64,000 nucleotides of DNA from Streptomyces sp. BHT-5-2 (GCF_019774615.1 NZ_CP081496.1:3844001-3908000), one strand, 5' to 3'; shown: positions 49,902 through 59,218, counted from the stretch's first letter. Translations and numbers: made by a program. The notes: generated from the sequence alone by a model not told the origin.

Positions 49902-50480
49902 GTGTTGTCGACAGCGGTGTGCGGCGGCAGGGGGGTTGCTTTGGGGTCGGGAACAGCATCGCCGGACGAGGGTGGGGTCGGCGGGGACGCGGCCAGGGTG
50001 CGTGATGTGGTCCGCGATGTCGTGGCGGCGGTGGCTGCTGAGGAGTTGCCCGTCGTGGACGCGCTGGCCGGGTTCGACGACGCGACTGTCTTGCAGCGGT
50101 TACGACGGCGGCGCCGTCGGCGGGAGCCACTGGGCTTCGGTCTGGACGAGGTCGCGGTGTTGGTGACCCCGGTGGTGTGGCTGGGAGTGGACCAGGCGGC
50201 CAGGCGGATCGCGGACAGCGCGGTGGACGGCGCGTCGAAGGGAGCGAAAGCCGTGCTGCGCAAGGTCTCGCGACGCCCTACCTCGCCCGTCGTGGTACCG
50301 CCGCTGACCCCCGCGCAGTTGGGCGAGGTGCGGCGGGCCATGCTGGAGATGGCCGTGCAGCGGGGCCTCGCGCAGGAGCAGGCGGTGGCGGTCGCCGACG
50401 CGGTGGTGGCCCGGCTGGCGGTGCCGGACGATGACCCGCAGGATCCCGGCGAACGCCCGCCACCCGAAGGCGAGGCGTGA
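49902..50480 (+). CDS. hypothetical protein upstream of an M48 protease
   Basis: A 192-residue protein of unknown family. It has a helical N-terminal part (VRDVVRDVVAAVAAEELPVVDALAGF), a run of eight Arg with Glu (LRRRRRRREPLGFGLDEVAV), a weak hydrophobic stretch (VLVTPVVWLGVDQAARRIAD) and a C-terminal helix pair with an acidic tail. The start is uncertain; GTG 49902 is chosen for a GAGG eight bases upstream. Its stop overlaps the GTG of the large protease gene, so the two proteins are made together and may interact at the membrane. Confidence 0.6.
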   Translation: MLSTAVCGGRGVALGSGTASPDEGGVGGDAARVRDVVRDVVAAVAAEELPVVDALAGFDDATVLQRLRRRRRRREPLGFGLDEVAVLVTPVVWLGVDQAARRIADSAVDGASKGAKAVLRKVSRRPTSPVVVPPLTPAQLGEVRRAMLEMAVQRGLAQEQAVAVADAVVARLAVPDDDPQDPGERPPPEGEA

Positions 50481-53400
50481 CGCGCGCGGCCCCCGCCCGG
50501 CCCAGGGTGGACGAGCGGGCGATGAGCGCGGGCACCACGATGCGGTTCGTGCTGCTGCTGGTGCTCATGGTGGTGGCCAGCGGCACGATGATCTTCGGGG
50601 TGCTTTCCGGCCTGAACAGGTCGAGTGGGTTGGGCTGCCTGCTGGCCGCCGGGGCGGATCCCAACCAGGGCACGGTGGCGGCCACGTCGACCAGCGTCAT
50701 CACCCAGTCCGACGCGTACGACGCCTGCGAAGCACGCTTCAACTCGTCGCTGCCGTGGTGGCTGGGCCTGGCGTGGCCGGTCCTGCTGCTGGTGGTGGCC
50801 GGCGTACTGTTCGTCGGCCTGCCGGCGTGGAAGACGCGGCGTGGCCGGGTCGTCCCGCTGGAACTGGTCGACCGCGACGGCGCGTTCCGGCGGCTGCTGG
50901 CGGACCTGGTCGACGTGGCCGGCCTGACCCGCGCGCCGCGGTTCGTCGTCGATCCCACGGCGATCTCGGCCGGGGCGGTGGTGTTCGGGCGCGACCGGCG
51001 TGCCACGGTGTGCCTGCACGCCGGCCTGCTCGCCCGCAGGGCTGCCGACCCCGAGGGCTTCCGGGCCGTGCTGCTGCATGAACTGGCCCATGTCCGCAAC
51101 CGCGATGTCACCATCGCCTACACCACGGTCGCCCTGTGGCGGGCGTTCCTCGTCCTGGCGCTCATGCCGTATCTGCTCTGGGCCGTCTACGGCCTCATCG
51201 ACGGCCTGGGGTCGCCGTTCTGGCCCGGCGTGGGGCCGGTCGCGACCAGGAGCCTGCTGCTGCCGGTGTTGCTGGTGCCGCTGGTGTACCTCGCGCGGGC
51301 GGATGTGCTGCGCAGCCGGGAAGTCTATGCGGACCTGGCCGCGGTGCGCTGGGGCGCGGACCCCCGGGGCTGGGCGATCCCGGTCGCCGGCCGTGCCGGT
51401 GGCGCGTTGCGGCGGGCGGTCGGCTCGTTCGTCGAGTTGTGGCGAACCCACCCGCGATGGGATCTGCGCCGGGCGAGCCTGGACGACCCGGCTCAGTTGT
51501 TCGGCGCGAGCCCGCTGTCGATGTTCCTCACCGGGGCCGCCGCCATCGTGGTCAACTCCCAGATGTGGGACTACGTCGGACGGTTCAACCTGGTGGGTGC
51601 CTGGGCCTCCGGGACGATCGCGTTGGTCGCGGCGGCGTTGGTCACCGCAGTGGCCGGGACCGTGTTGTGCCGGGCCGTCGCCCACGCCATGGTCACCGGG
51701 AGCCGGGTGCCCTCCGGGGTGCGGGCCGGGCTGTGGTTGGGGGCCGGGATGGCGGTGGCGGAGTTCGGCGACGACCGCGTCGCGGTGTTGGAGTGGCTGC
51801 CCGACCAGCCCGAGGCGCTGCTGCTGCCGGTGCTCGCCGGTGCGGTGTTCGCATTGTGGACCACGCGGTGCGCCCGGCTGTGGCTGCGGGCGTGGCGGGG
51901 AGTCAGTAGCCGGACCGCGATGCTGATTGCCTTGGCCGGCGCCTTACTGGTGTTGTCCGGGTGGTTCTCCTGGTGGCAGCAGACCGGCGTGCAGCTGGCC
52001 TTCCAATGGCCCTTCAACGTCTCGGCGATGCGCGACGCGCTGACGCAGGGGCAGCCTCCTGGACAGGTCGCCGAGCACGCCGCCGCACTGTCGGTGATCG
52101 CCGGGGTGTCGTCGGTGCTGGGCACGTCGGCGGAGCTGCCCCTGGTCCCGACTGCGGCAGCGGCGATGTGGGTCGTGCCCCTGCTCGCCCAGCTTGCCCG
52201 GCCGGCCGTCGGCGCGCCTCGGTGGGCTCGCGACGCCGTGCGGGACGACGCGGACGGGTCCGTGCCCTGGGAGGCGTCGCCGCCCCTGCTACGCGCCGTG
52301 CGGCCCGGTCTGGCGGGCGGGGCGGTGGGCTGGGCCGTGGTCGTCGGTGTGATGGCGTGGACGCACACCTGGCAACCACCGCTCGGGCTGCGCGGCGTCG
52401 AGTACCTGATCTTCGAGGGATGGGGGCTGGTGGCCCTAACGATGGCTGCGGCCGTCGCCGCGGTGGCCGCGGACATCGCGGCCCGCGGCCACCGGCTGTC
52501 CGTGGCGCTCGTCGCGGCGGGGACGGCCGTGGTCACCGGGTACTGCGGGATGTTCGCGCTCACCTCGCTGGACGGGTGCGTTCCGTCGCTGACCGTCCTG
52601 CAACCGTCCTGCCAGTGGCGGCCCGTTGAGGCATGGCGGGACGCGCAGCCCATTCTGGGCCCGGCCCTCGTGCTCGGCGTGGCCGCCGCGGTCCTGGCGG
52701 CCGCCATCGGGGCGGCGGTCCGGGTCTGGTGGCGGCGCGGCACCACACCCCAGCGGGCCTCCGTACCCACAGGTGTGACGGGCACGCGGCTGGCCGTCCG
52801 CCGTGCCGGAGTCGGCTTGCTCTGCGCCACCGCCGTGGGCATCGCCGTGACCCAGGAGGCACTCCACGCGGGGCAACCCTCGTCGGCGCCCGCCGACGCG
52901 CACGCGCAGCTGCCTGCCCCGGTCGACCAGGCGCCGGCCCCACCTCAGGTCAAGAAACTGCAAGTGGCCGCGTGGTGGACGTACGGCGGCCAGGATTTCG
53001 CCGGCCACCGTCTCGGCCGGATCATGGGCGGCATGGGCAAGGTGCTGCGGGACGCCGCGACATCCCCTGACCCGAACGACCCCGACGGCGTTCTTTCCAG
53101 TCTGCGCCCGCTGTGCGCGGACCTCGGACAACTCACCCGGGACGCCCACGGATATTTCCGCGTCCCCGACCCGCAGGCGCAACGACTGTGGGCGACGTTC
53201 CTCACGCAGGCCGACAAAGGCAGCGCGGACTGCCTGGCGGCGCTGGACCAGCACGACCGCAGGCTGTTGAACTCGGCCACCCAACAGGAGATCCTCCACG
53301 CGGGCGCCGTCGGCGCGCAGGTCGCGACCTGGATCTCCAAGGTGGTCTCCGGTGACGGCTCGGCGAAGCCGCCCGGTACGGCTGGGCCCGACGGCGGGGC

Positions 53401-54091
53401 CGCCGCGCTCAGCGCCGCGGTCAAGAAGGCCATGGCGGGCAAGGGCAGCGTCAAACTCACCGCGCAGGTGAGCATGGGCAGCGTGAGTACGACCGACGAG
53501 CACTGCCTGATGCGCCTGCGGTCTGCAGCGGTCGCCATGGACTGCGTTGTGGCCACCAGCGCACTGGGCACGCAGTGGACGGCCCACATGATCGTGCTGC
53601 CCGACACCGCCTACCTCTCCATGCCGGACATGCTGCGGCTGCCCGGCGGCAAGCAGTGGGCCAAGCTCGGAGCGGACGGCAAGAACCCGATATCCGCGAT
53701 GCTGGCTGAGTCGACGAAACGGCTGCAGAACTCCATGGACGTGAACGCGACGGTGCCGCCGGGCGCACAGATCGTCGGCGCAGCGAGAGAACAGGTCGAC
53801 GGGAAGCCGACCACCCGCTTCGACATCGCCTACGACGTGCGGGCCGCGGCGGACGCCGCCACCAGCGACGTGGACAAGCAGTCCCTCCTGGCCCTGGCGC
53901 AATCCGGCGTCAGCACGGTGACCAGACAGCTATGGGTGGACGAGGCCAACCTGCCCGTGCAGATCGCCGGCACGGTGACACTGCCGCAGTACGGCCCGAT
54001 GGCCACCAAAGTGAAGTTCACCGACTGGGACGTGCCGGCAGACATCCAGCCGCCACCGGCCGACCAGGTGGGTTCCATGCCGGGTGACTAG
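50477..54091 (+). CDS. large M48 metalloprotease fused to a secreted lipoprotein-like domain
   Basis: A 1204-residue membrane protein. After two N-terminal helices it has an M48 peptidase core with zinc motif HELAHVRNRD (His201, Glu202, His205) and the third ligand Glu282 in SREVYADLAA. About ten further helices follow to residue 790. Residues 800-1204 are extracytoplasmic: a Pro/Ala linker and, from about 970, a LolA/LppX-like beta domain (KLTAQVSMGSVSTTDEHCLMRL ... VDGKPTTRFDIAYDV ... QLWVDEANLPVQIAGTV). M48 enzymes degrade or process membrane proteins; the fused lipoprotein-like domain is unusual and may bind a lipid or substrate. It is coupled by GTGA to the small upstream gene. Confidence 0.78.
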   Translation: MTRAAPARPRVDERAMSAGTTMRFVLLLVLMVVASGTMIFGVLSGLNRSSGLGCLLAAGADPNQGTVAATSTSVITQSDAYDACEARFNSSLPWWLGLAWPVLLLVVAGVLFVGLPAWKTRRGRVVPLELVDRDGAFRRLLADLVDVAGLTRAPRFVVDPTAISAGAVVFGRDRRATVCLHAGLLARRAADPEGFRAVLLHELAHVRNRDVTIAYTTVALWRAFLVLALMPYLLWAVYGLIDGLGSPFWPGVGPVATRSLLLPVLLVPLVYLARADVLRSREVYADLAAVRWGADPRGWAIPVAGRAGGALRRAVGSFVELWRTHPRWDLRRASLDDPAQLFGASPLSMFLTGAAAIVVNSQMWDYVGRFNLVGAWASGTIALVAAALVTAVAGTVLCRAVAHAMVTGSRVPSGVRAGLWLGAGMAVAEFGDDRVAVLEWLPDQPEALLLPVLAGAVFALWTTRCARLWLRAWRGVSSRTAMLIALAGALLVLSGWFSWWQQTGVQLAFQWPFNVSAMRDALTQGQPPGQVAEHAAALSVIAGVSSVLGTSAELPLVPTAAAAMWVVPLLAQLARPAVGAPRWARDAVRDDADGSVPWEASPPLLRAVRPGLAGGAVGWAVVVGVMAWTHTWQPPLGLRGVEYLIFEGWGLVALTMAAAVAAVAADIAARGHRLSVALVAAGTAVVTGYCGMFALTSLDGCVPSLTVLQPSCQWRPVEAWRDAQPILGPALVLGVAAAVLAAAIGAAVRVWWRRGTTPQRASVPTGVTGTRLAVRRAGVGLLCATAVGIAVTQEALHAGQPSSAPADAHAQLPAPVDQAPAPPQVKKLQVAAWWTYGGQDFAGHRLGRIMGGMGKVLRDAATSPDPNDPDGVLSSLRPLCADLGQLTRDAHGYFRVPDPQAQRLWATFLTQADKGSADCLAALDQHDRRLLNSATQQEILHAGAVGAQVATWISKVVSGDGSAKPPGTAGPDGGAAALSAAVKKAMAGKGSVKLTAQVSMGSVSTTDEHCLMRLRSAAVAMDCVVATSALGTQWTAHMIVLPDTAYLSMPDMLRLPGGKQWAKLGADGKNPISAMLAESTKRLQNSMDVNATVPPGAQIVGAAREQVDGKPTTRFDIAYDVRAAADAATSDVDKQSLLALAQSGVSTVTRQLWVDEANLPVQIAGTVTLPQYGPMATKVKFTDWDVPADIQPPPADQVGSMPGD

Positions 54092-54200
54092 CCAGTCGTC
54101 GGTCCGGGTGAGCCGTCAACGGATGCGCTGAAGGCCGAGACCTCACATGGCCGTTCGCTCTCGGTGGTCTTCTCGATCTGGTGCCGATCTCCGACTCGGG

Positions 54201-54233
54201 CTCGGTTCTCCGAGTTGGGCTCGGTTCTCCGAG
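54201..54233. repeat. tandem 19-bp hairpin repeats between convergent genes
   Basis: CTCGGTTCTCCGAG (54201-54214) recurs exactly at 54220-54233 with a 19-base period; each copy folds into a five-pair stem with a TTCT loop. The pair lies just before the SDR stop and after the M48 gene, and may help end transcription in both directions. Confidence 0.55.
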
Positions 54234-54239
54234 TTGGGC

Positions 54240-55019
54240 TCAGTGAACGGACAACCCGCCGTCGACGAAGATCGCCTGTCCGGTGACGTAGCCGGAACCG
54301 CGGCCGGCCAGGAACACCGCCGCTCCGGCGAAGTCCTCGGCCAGGCCGTTGCGCCCGACCATCGTGCGCGTGGCCAGCGCCGCCACCTGCTCCGGGTCGG
54401 ACGACAACCGCGCGTTCAGGGGGGTCAGGACGAAGCCGGGCACCAGGGTGTTGCAGGTCACACCGCGTGGTGACCACGCCTCGGCCTGCGAGCGGGCCAG
54501 CGACTCCAGTGCCCCTTTGGAGACCCCGTAGGCACCGCTCTGGACGAACGCCCGGTGCGCCTGCTGGGAGGTGACGTGGATGATCCGTCCGAAGCCGCGC
54601 TCGGCCATGCCGGGCCCGAACCGCTGGCCCAACAAGTAGGGCGCCTCCAGGTTCACCGCCATCGTGGCGTCCCAGACGTCTTCGCCCAGCTCGCCCATCG
54701 GCGGCCGCAGGTTGATCCCGGCACTGTTGACGAGAATGTCGGGCTCGCCGAACACGTCGGCGGCCTGCTCCGCCGCCGCGCGCACCCCGTCGCGGGTGCT
54801 CAGGTCGGCGCTCACCCGGGCCGCCCGGCAGCCGTCCGCCGCCAGTTCGTCGACCGCGGCGGTCAGTTCCGGCTCCCTGCGCGCCACGAGCACCACGCTC
54901 GCTCCCGCTCGCGCGAGAGCCCCGGCGATGGCGCGGCCGATGCCGGAACTGCCGCCCGTCACCACGGCGACCCGGCCGTCCAGGGAGAACAGTTCGGAGA
55001 GGTAGCTAGACGAGTTCAT
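54240..55019 (-). CDS. SDR-family oxidoreductase
   Basis: A 259-residue classical SDR: TGGSSGIG (21-28), NSAG, catalytic Ser in HVTSQQAHRAF with YGVSK (Tyr and Lys) and RGSGYVTGQAIFVDGG near the end. It probably acts on a small keto/hydroxy compound with NAD(P). The ATG at 55019 gives the expected N-terminal beta strand. It faces the M48 gene and is followed upstream by the magnesium island. Confidence 0.87.
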   Translation of the reverse strand: MNSSSYLSELFSLDGRVAVVTGGSSGIGRAIAGALARAGASVVLVARREPELTAAVDELAADGCRAARVSADLSTRDGVRAAAEQAADVFGEPDILVNSAGINLRPPMGELGEDVWDATMAVNLEAPYLLGQRFGPGMAERGFGRIIHVTSQQAHRAFVQSGAYGVSKGALESLARSQAEAWSPRGVTCNTLVPGFVLTPLNARLSSDPEQVAALATRTMVGRNGLAEDFAGAAVFLAGRGSGYVTGQAIFVDGGLSVH

Positions 55020-55165
55020 GTCCGCACCCTAGGCGGCTCGTCCACGGCAGCAGCGGCCGGGCGTCGCTGTTCGGAGCGGACGATGCGTCGCGCGGCGAGC
55101 TGCTTTCCCCATGTGCATGCGGACGGCACTCCCCCTGTGCGGGGGGGGGCGCCGTAACGCCGAGG

Positions 55166-56458
55166 TCAGCCCAGGCCGAACCAGCCGAGCACCGTCTGCA
55201 CCAGAAGGATGGTGGACATCGCGGCGACACCGATGACCACGGCGGTGGCGGCGATGCGGTAGCGCGGGCCGTTGGCGGCGCTACCGAGGACCGAGCGGCG
55301 GTTGGTCAGCACCAGCAGGTAGATCAGGACGATCGGGCTGATCAGGCCCTGGAGGACCTGGGTGCCGATCAGCAGCTGGATGACGTCGACCGGAGTCATC
55401 GCCACCACCGCACCCAGGATGATCTGGGCGGTGAACAGGCCCAGGAACAGCGGGGCGTCGCGGAAGCTGCGTGAGACGGAGCGTTCGACGCCGGCTGCCT
55501 CTCCTATGGCGTAGCTGGCGGAGAGCGGGACGACGGCTCCGGCGAGGGCGGAGGCGCCGATCAGGCCGAAGGCGAAGAGGAGTTCGGCGTTGTGGCCGGC
55601 GACCGGTTTGAGGGCCTCGGCGGCCTGGGCGGCGGAGTCGAGCGGGCCGGTGCCGCCGATGGCGGAGGCTGTGGCGATGATGATCGTGAGGCTGATGAGG
55701 CAGGCGAAGACCGCGCCGAGGATGGCGTCGGCCCGGATGAGCGGGTAGTCGGCGGGCTTGGCGCCGCGGTCGACGACGCCTGCTGCGGCATAGAACTGCA
55801 TGTACGGGCTGACCGTCGTACCGATCAGGGCGACCGCGAGGAGGATGAAGCTCTTGTCGGGCTCCATGTGCGGGACCACCAGGTGGTGGCCGACGGCGCC
55901 CCAGTCGGGGTGTCCGAGGACCATGGCGACCGGGTAGGCGAAGAACGCCAGCGACATGATGAGGAAGATGCGTTCGGCCCAGTGGTAGGAGCCGAACAGC
56001 ACCAGCGCCCACAGCAGGACCGCGGCCGGTGGGATGACCGCCCACTTGGGGACGCCCAGCAGCTCGAACGCGGCGCCGATGCCCGCGAACTCGCTCACCA
56101 CCAGGCCGGTGTTGGCCAGCAGCAGGCAGAGGACGGCCAGTGCGGTCAGGCGGAGGCTGAACTGTTCGCGGATCAGGGCACCGAGGCCCTTGCCGGTGTA
56201 CGCACCGAGCCGGACGGCCATCTCCTGCACCATCACCAGGGCGACCGTGACCAGCACCATGAAGAACAGCGTGCCGTAAGTGAATTGGGAACCGGCCGAG
56301 GCGTAGGTGGCGATTCCGGCGGCGTCGTTGCCCGCGTTGGCGGCGACCAGGCCGGGGCCGGCGATCGCCGCGACCATGGTGATACGCCGCCAGCCGGTAC
56401 GGCGGGCCGGTCGCTCCGCGGCTGGCGGCCCAGTAGCGACGTCAAGGTCACGGGTCAC
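55166..56458 (-). CDS. Nramp-family transporter, Mg2+-type (NRMT-like)
   Basis: A 430-residue protein with eleven or more helices and the Nramp fold (GPGLVAANAGNDAAGIATYASAGSQFTYG in TM1; ALIGTTVSPYMQFYAAAGVVD in TM6). Canonical Mn/Fe Nramps carry DPGN in TM1 and MPH in TM6. Here the Asp is kept (Asp45, DAAG) but the Asn is lost and the TM6 Met is Ser217 (SPY). Loss of that Met is the mark of Nramp-related magnesium transporters. It starts at GTG overlapping the MgtE-N gene stop by four bases, and the operon is headed by an M-box riboswitch, so Mg2+ import is likely. Confidence 0.8.
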   Translation of the reverse strand: MTRDLDVATGPPAAERPARRTGWRRITMVAAIAGPGLVAANAGNDAAGIATYASAGSQFTYGTLFFMVLVTVALVMVQEMAVRLGAYTGKGLGALIREQFSLRLTALAVLCLLLANTGLVVSEFAGIGAAFELLGVPKWAVIPPAAVLLWALVLFGSYHWAERIFLIMSLAFFAYPVAMVLGHPDWGAVGHHLVVPHMEPDKSFILLAVALIGTTVSPYMQFYAAAGVVDRGAKPADYPLIRADAILGAVFACLISLTIIIATASAIGGTGPLDSAAQAAEALKPVAGHNAELLFAFGLIGASALAGAVVPLSASYAIGEAAGVERSVSRSFRDAPLFLGLFTAQIILGAVVAMTPVDVIQLLIGTQVLQGLISPIVLIYLLVLTNRRSVLGSAANGPRYRIAATAVVIGVAAMSTILLVQTVLGWFGLG

Positions 56459-57801
56459 TGAAGAAACCTCCGGAAGTGCAGGCGCCCGCGATCGGGCAGC
56501 ATCGCGTCGAGCAGGTCGTCGGCCAGAATGCGGCCGAGGGGCCGGTCGGTGTCGTCGACCACCAGGAGCGAGGAGGCGCGGGCGGTGACCAACTCGTCGG
56601 CGGCCTCGGCCAACGGCGTGTCGGCGTGGACGACAACCGGCGGGCCGAACTGGGCCAGCCAGGCCACCAGGTCCGCCACCGGCGAGGCGTCCTCGGCCAC
56701 CGCCAGGTCGAACAGCCCGATGTCGCACAGCAGTCGGCCGTGCTCGTCCACGACGGCGACGGCATCGATCTCGGTGCGGTGCTCGGCCTGCTCGGCCAGC
56801 CGGGCACGGACCTGGGCGACGGTCTCGTCCGGGTGGGTGGTGACCAGCAGGGTGGTCATGGCGCCGCCCGCGGTGCCCTCCCGGTGGGTCAGCAGCCGGC
56901 GCAGCTCCGCCGCCTCGCCGCTGGGCATGCGGCGCAGCAGGTTCTCGCGCTCCTCGGCGGTGAGGTCGCGCAGGGCGTCGGTGGCCTCGTCCGGTTCCAT
57001 CTCGTCGACCAGCCGGGCGGCGTGCTCGGGAGCGGCCTCGCGCAGCAGGTTCTCCAGCTCCGCCGGCTCCATCTCCTCCAGCGCGTCGGCGGCCTGCTCC
57101 GGCTCCAGCCAGCCCAGCAGCTGCTGGCGCTCGCTGCGGCCGAGGTCTTCGAGGATGTCGGCGAGATCGGCCGGGCGCAGCTGGTGCAGCGCGGCGCGGG
57201 AGGCACGCAGCCGGACCTCCGCGGGCCCTTCGGTCGCCTGCTCGCCGAACGGGGCGACCGCGTGCCAGTCCAGCACCCGCTCCGGAGTCGGCCGGGCCTG
57301 CCAGCGGCGCGGCCCGAGCCGACGCAGCAGCGTCGGCAGGGAGACGTCCACCCCGACGAGCACCACCTTGTCGACCAGCGGTGCCAGGTACAGGTCGGCC
57401 GCCCGGGTCACCTGCACGCCGTCCACGTCCACGAGCTGGTGGTCGAGGACGTCCCTGGCGAGCAGCACCTCACCGGGGCGCCGGGCGAAGTCCCGCATGT
57501 CGATCCGCGCGGTGCGCAGCCGTACGTGCCCGGCGTGTACGTTGCCGATGGCGTCCGACGCCAGGAAGGTGTGCCGCCGCCCTATTCGCAGGATCAGGCC
57601 GGTGACCGGCGGATACGACTCCTCGCCGTACAGCCGGGCGACCACGTCGACCACCCGGCCGACCTCCTCGCCGGCCTGGTTGGTGACCGGACCGCCCACC
57701 AGCCCGGCCAGCGAGACCAGCGAGGTGCGGACGGCTCTGGAGGCGGTGGCGCGGCGCTCCTGGGTGACCCGGCGGTCGCGCAGACGGGCCGAGGTGGACA
57801 T
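56455..57801 (-). CDS. MgtE N-domain/CBS/PRC-barrel protein without a channel
   Basis: A 448-residue soluble protein: PRC-barrel-like region (about 27-110: SLAGLVGGPVTNQAGEEVGRVVDVV), a second PRC-like part, an MgtE_N superhelical domain (about 190-300; repeats of LEPEQAADALEEMEPAELENLL), then CBS motifs (TLLVTTHPDETVAQVRARL ... ; LLVVDDTDRPLGRILADDLL). MgtE proper gates a C-terminal five-helix Mg2+ channel, which is absent here. It probably senses cytosolic Mg2+ and regulates the coupled Nramp gene product. Starts at 57831 (GTG) and 57876 (ATG with GGGGAG) are alternatives. An M-box and leader ORF lie upstream. Confidence 0.82.
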   Translation of the reverse strand: MSTSARLRDRRVTQERRATASRAVRTSLVSLAGLVGGPVTNQAGEEVGRVVDVVARLYGEESYPPVTGLILRIGRRHTFLASDAIGNVHAGHVRLRTARIDMRDFARRPGEVLLARDVLDHQLVDVDGVQVTRAADLYLAPLVDKVVLVGVDVSLPTLLRRLGPRRWQARPTPERVLDWHAVAPFGEQATEGPAEVRLRASRAALHQLRPADLADILEDLGRSERQQLLGWLEPEQAADALEEMEPAELENLLREAAPEHAARLVDEMEPDEATDALRDLTAEERENLLRRMPSGEAAELRRLLTHREGTAGGAMTTLLVTTHPDETVAQVRARLAEQAEHRTEIDAVAVVDEHGRLLCDIGLFDLAVAEDASPVADLVAWLAQFGPPVVVHADTPLAEAADELVTARASSLLVVDDTDRPLGRILADDLLDAMLPDRGRLHFRRFLQ

Positions 57802-57962
57802 GAGCAGCGTGTTGACGGACAAGGTGGACACCCCCTTGCCCCGGTATATCGGGGCACCGGGCGGCCACGGCAGCATGCTCTCCCCACGCCGCCGGACTCG
57901 GTCCAGGGGCCACCGGGCCTGATTCACCGGGCAGGTCCGCAAGGGGGCCGGGCGGGGTCAGG

Positions 57963-58052
57963 TCAGTGGAGGAGGGCGGGCCGCCTCGGGCCGCGAAGGG
58001 ACAGTGAGGACAACGCGGGATGGGGCCGACTATGGCCCGGACTACTGTCCAC
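57963..58052 (-). CDS. leader peptide A downstream of M-box A
   Basis: A 29-codon ORF starting at GTG with GGAGGAGGCGAGA directly upstream. It begins M-D-S-S-P-G-H-S-R-P-H-P. The same ribosome binding site and the S-P-G-H-S-R-P-H core occur in leader C, and a related start in leader B, each about 75-90 bases after an M-box. Rare AGT serine codons recur in all three. It probably couples translation to riboswitch readout, as proline-rich MgtL does in Salmonella; this role is inferred. Confidence 0.6.
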   Translation of the reverse strand: MDSSPGHSRPHPALSSLSLRGPRRPALLH

Positions 58053-58135
58053 TCTCGCCTCCTCCCGGTCCCGGCCGCGCTCACGACGTCACGGCCATAT
58101 GGCAGGGCAGCCGGGCAGAGGCCCCGGCACACCCC

Positions 58136-58300
58136 AACTCGTCAGAGCTTTGGCACTCCACGGCGTGTCCCCTCAAGCACGGGGAAGCCACTTGGGGTCA
58201 CCCCTTGGGCCGGGGAGACCTGTCCTGATCCGGAGCGTCTCTCGACGGGTGGGATCAGTGGCCTGTGTCCGTGAAGACGCCTCACCGAACGAGGTGTCTC
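58136..58300 (-). ncRNA. M-box (ykoK) magnesium riboswitch A
   Basis: On the minus strand the conserved M-box blocks appear in order: CTCGTTCGGTGAGGCG, GTCGAGAGACGC, AGGACAGGTCTCC and GTGCCAAAGCTCTGACGAG. These match the B. subtilis ykoK leader elements GTTAGGTGAGGC, AGACGCC, GGTCA-ACAG and GTGCTAAAGCTC. It should fold on Mg2+ and reduce expression of the downstream MgtE-N/Nramp operon when magnesium is plentiful. Confidence 0.88.
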
Positions 58301-58669
58301 ATCAAAACCGGCTCAACGATACGCCCCCGCCCTCGCCCCCTCCCAATCCATGACCTGCGCTTGACCTCGCACCTACGGGACCGTGACCGTCTCGGTCCCT
58401 GTTTCGGGCCGGAGCTCGGTTGCGTCGGCGACGAGTCAGGGCCCGTCCTGAGCAACGAGCGAAATGCGCCATGGATCGCCCGGAGCCCGATGCCGCTGAT
58501 GGCCGGGGTAGCTCCAGGACCCCGCCGGACCGGTTCACGGTTACCGTTTCGGTCGTGAAGTCCGGGTTGTCGGTGGTAGGTCGAAGGGATGGTTCACCAC
58601 TAACGGGCGTGCTGCATCAGCCCGGAACGTCGTGATTCACAGCACGTGCGCCAAGCACACGACCCGTAG
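58301..58669. other. region between two opposite M-boxes
   Basis: A 369-base interval holding the promoters that drive M-box A leftward and M-box B rightward. No gene with a family match is seen. No clear promoter hexamers were picked out. Confidence 0.45.
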
Positions 58670-58970
58670 TTGCGTCGATGCGCAAATAGGTGCAGACTCT
58701 GAGAGGTTTGAAGAAGGCACCTCGTTCGGTGAGGCGTCTGCAACGGACACAGGCCACTGACCCCACGACGTCGAGAGACGCCCAGGGTCAGGACAGGTCT
58801 CCCCGGCCCAAGGGGTGACCCCAAGTGGCTTCCCCCGTAGGGGATTACGCCGTGCAGTGCCAAAGCTCTGACGAGATGGGGTGAACCGGCCCGGCAGGCC
58901 GGTCCGCTCCTTGCCGAGTCGTACGGCGCCCCCGCGCGCCCCGGCCGGGAGGAGGCGAGAGGCATGGACC
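58670..58970 (+). repeat. 301-bp inverted repeat, copy 1 (contains M-box B)
   Basis: This stretch matches the reverse complement of 63611-63911 over 301 positions with about two differences seen by eye (for example GTCTGCA-A-CGG against GTCTGCA-G-CGG). It starts at TTGCGTCGATGCGC and ends at CATGGACC, thus covering the whole aptamer and the leader ribosome binding site. Confidence 0.85.
58713..58876 (+). ncRNA. M-box (ykoK) magnesium riboswitch B
   Basis: Plus-strand blocks CACCTCGTTCGGTGAGGCG, GTCGAGAGACGCCCAGGGTC, AGGACAGGTCTCC and GTGCCAAAGCTCTGACGAG match the M-box consensus, including AGACGCC-n3-GGGTCA-n2-ACAG almost as in B. subtilis. Downstream lie leader ORF B and, 476 bases away, a winged-helix regulator, an MgtC-like domain and an ArsR regulator. 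These are unusual cargo for an M-box. Confidence 0.88.
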
Positions 58971-59053
58971 ATAGTTGCAGTAGTCCGTACCACGACCACG
59001 GGCGCCCCGTGAACGGGATCCTTATGCCTGCCTCGGCCTCCACGCCGCGGTAG
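58964..59053 (+). CDS. leader peptide B downstream of M-box B
   Basis: A 29-codon ORF with ATG preceded by GGAGGAGGCGAGAGGC. It begins M-D-H-S-C-S-S-P-Y-H-D-H-G-R-P and shares the M-D start, AGT serine codons and an S-P-x-H core with leaders A and C. It ends in TAG about 300 bases before the next gene. Its conservation across three loci argues for translation. Confidence 0.55.
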   Translation: MDHSCSSPYHDHGRPVNGILMPASASTPR

Positions 59054-59218
59054 CCACCTCTCCCCCACGCACCCACCGGTGCTCTCACCGGCTTTCGAGC
59101 GGCCAACCGGCCCGCTCTGGTGCGCGCCCCGTTCACGCGCGTCCTCATTCACCGCGCGTTCCGCACGTCGGACTGCACGCCCACCGGCACGCCATCACCG
59201 GCCCCGACGGTCGACGCC

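Noticed and set aside
58600..59152. minus-strand frames near M-box B (and plus-strand frames near M-box C) that look alike
   Set aside because: The similarity is explained by the 301-bp inverted repeat that carries the riboswitch; the frames are antisense to the aptamer and not coding.
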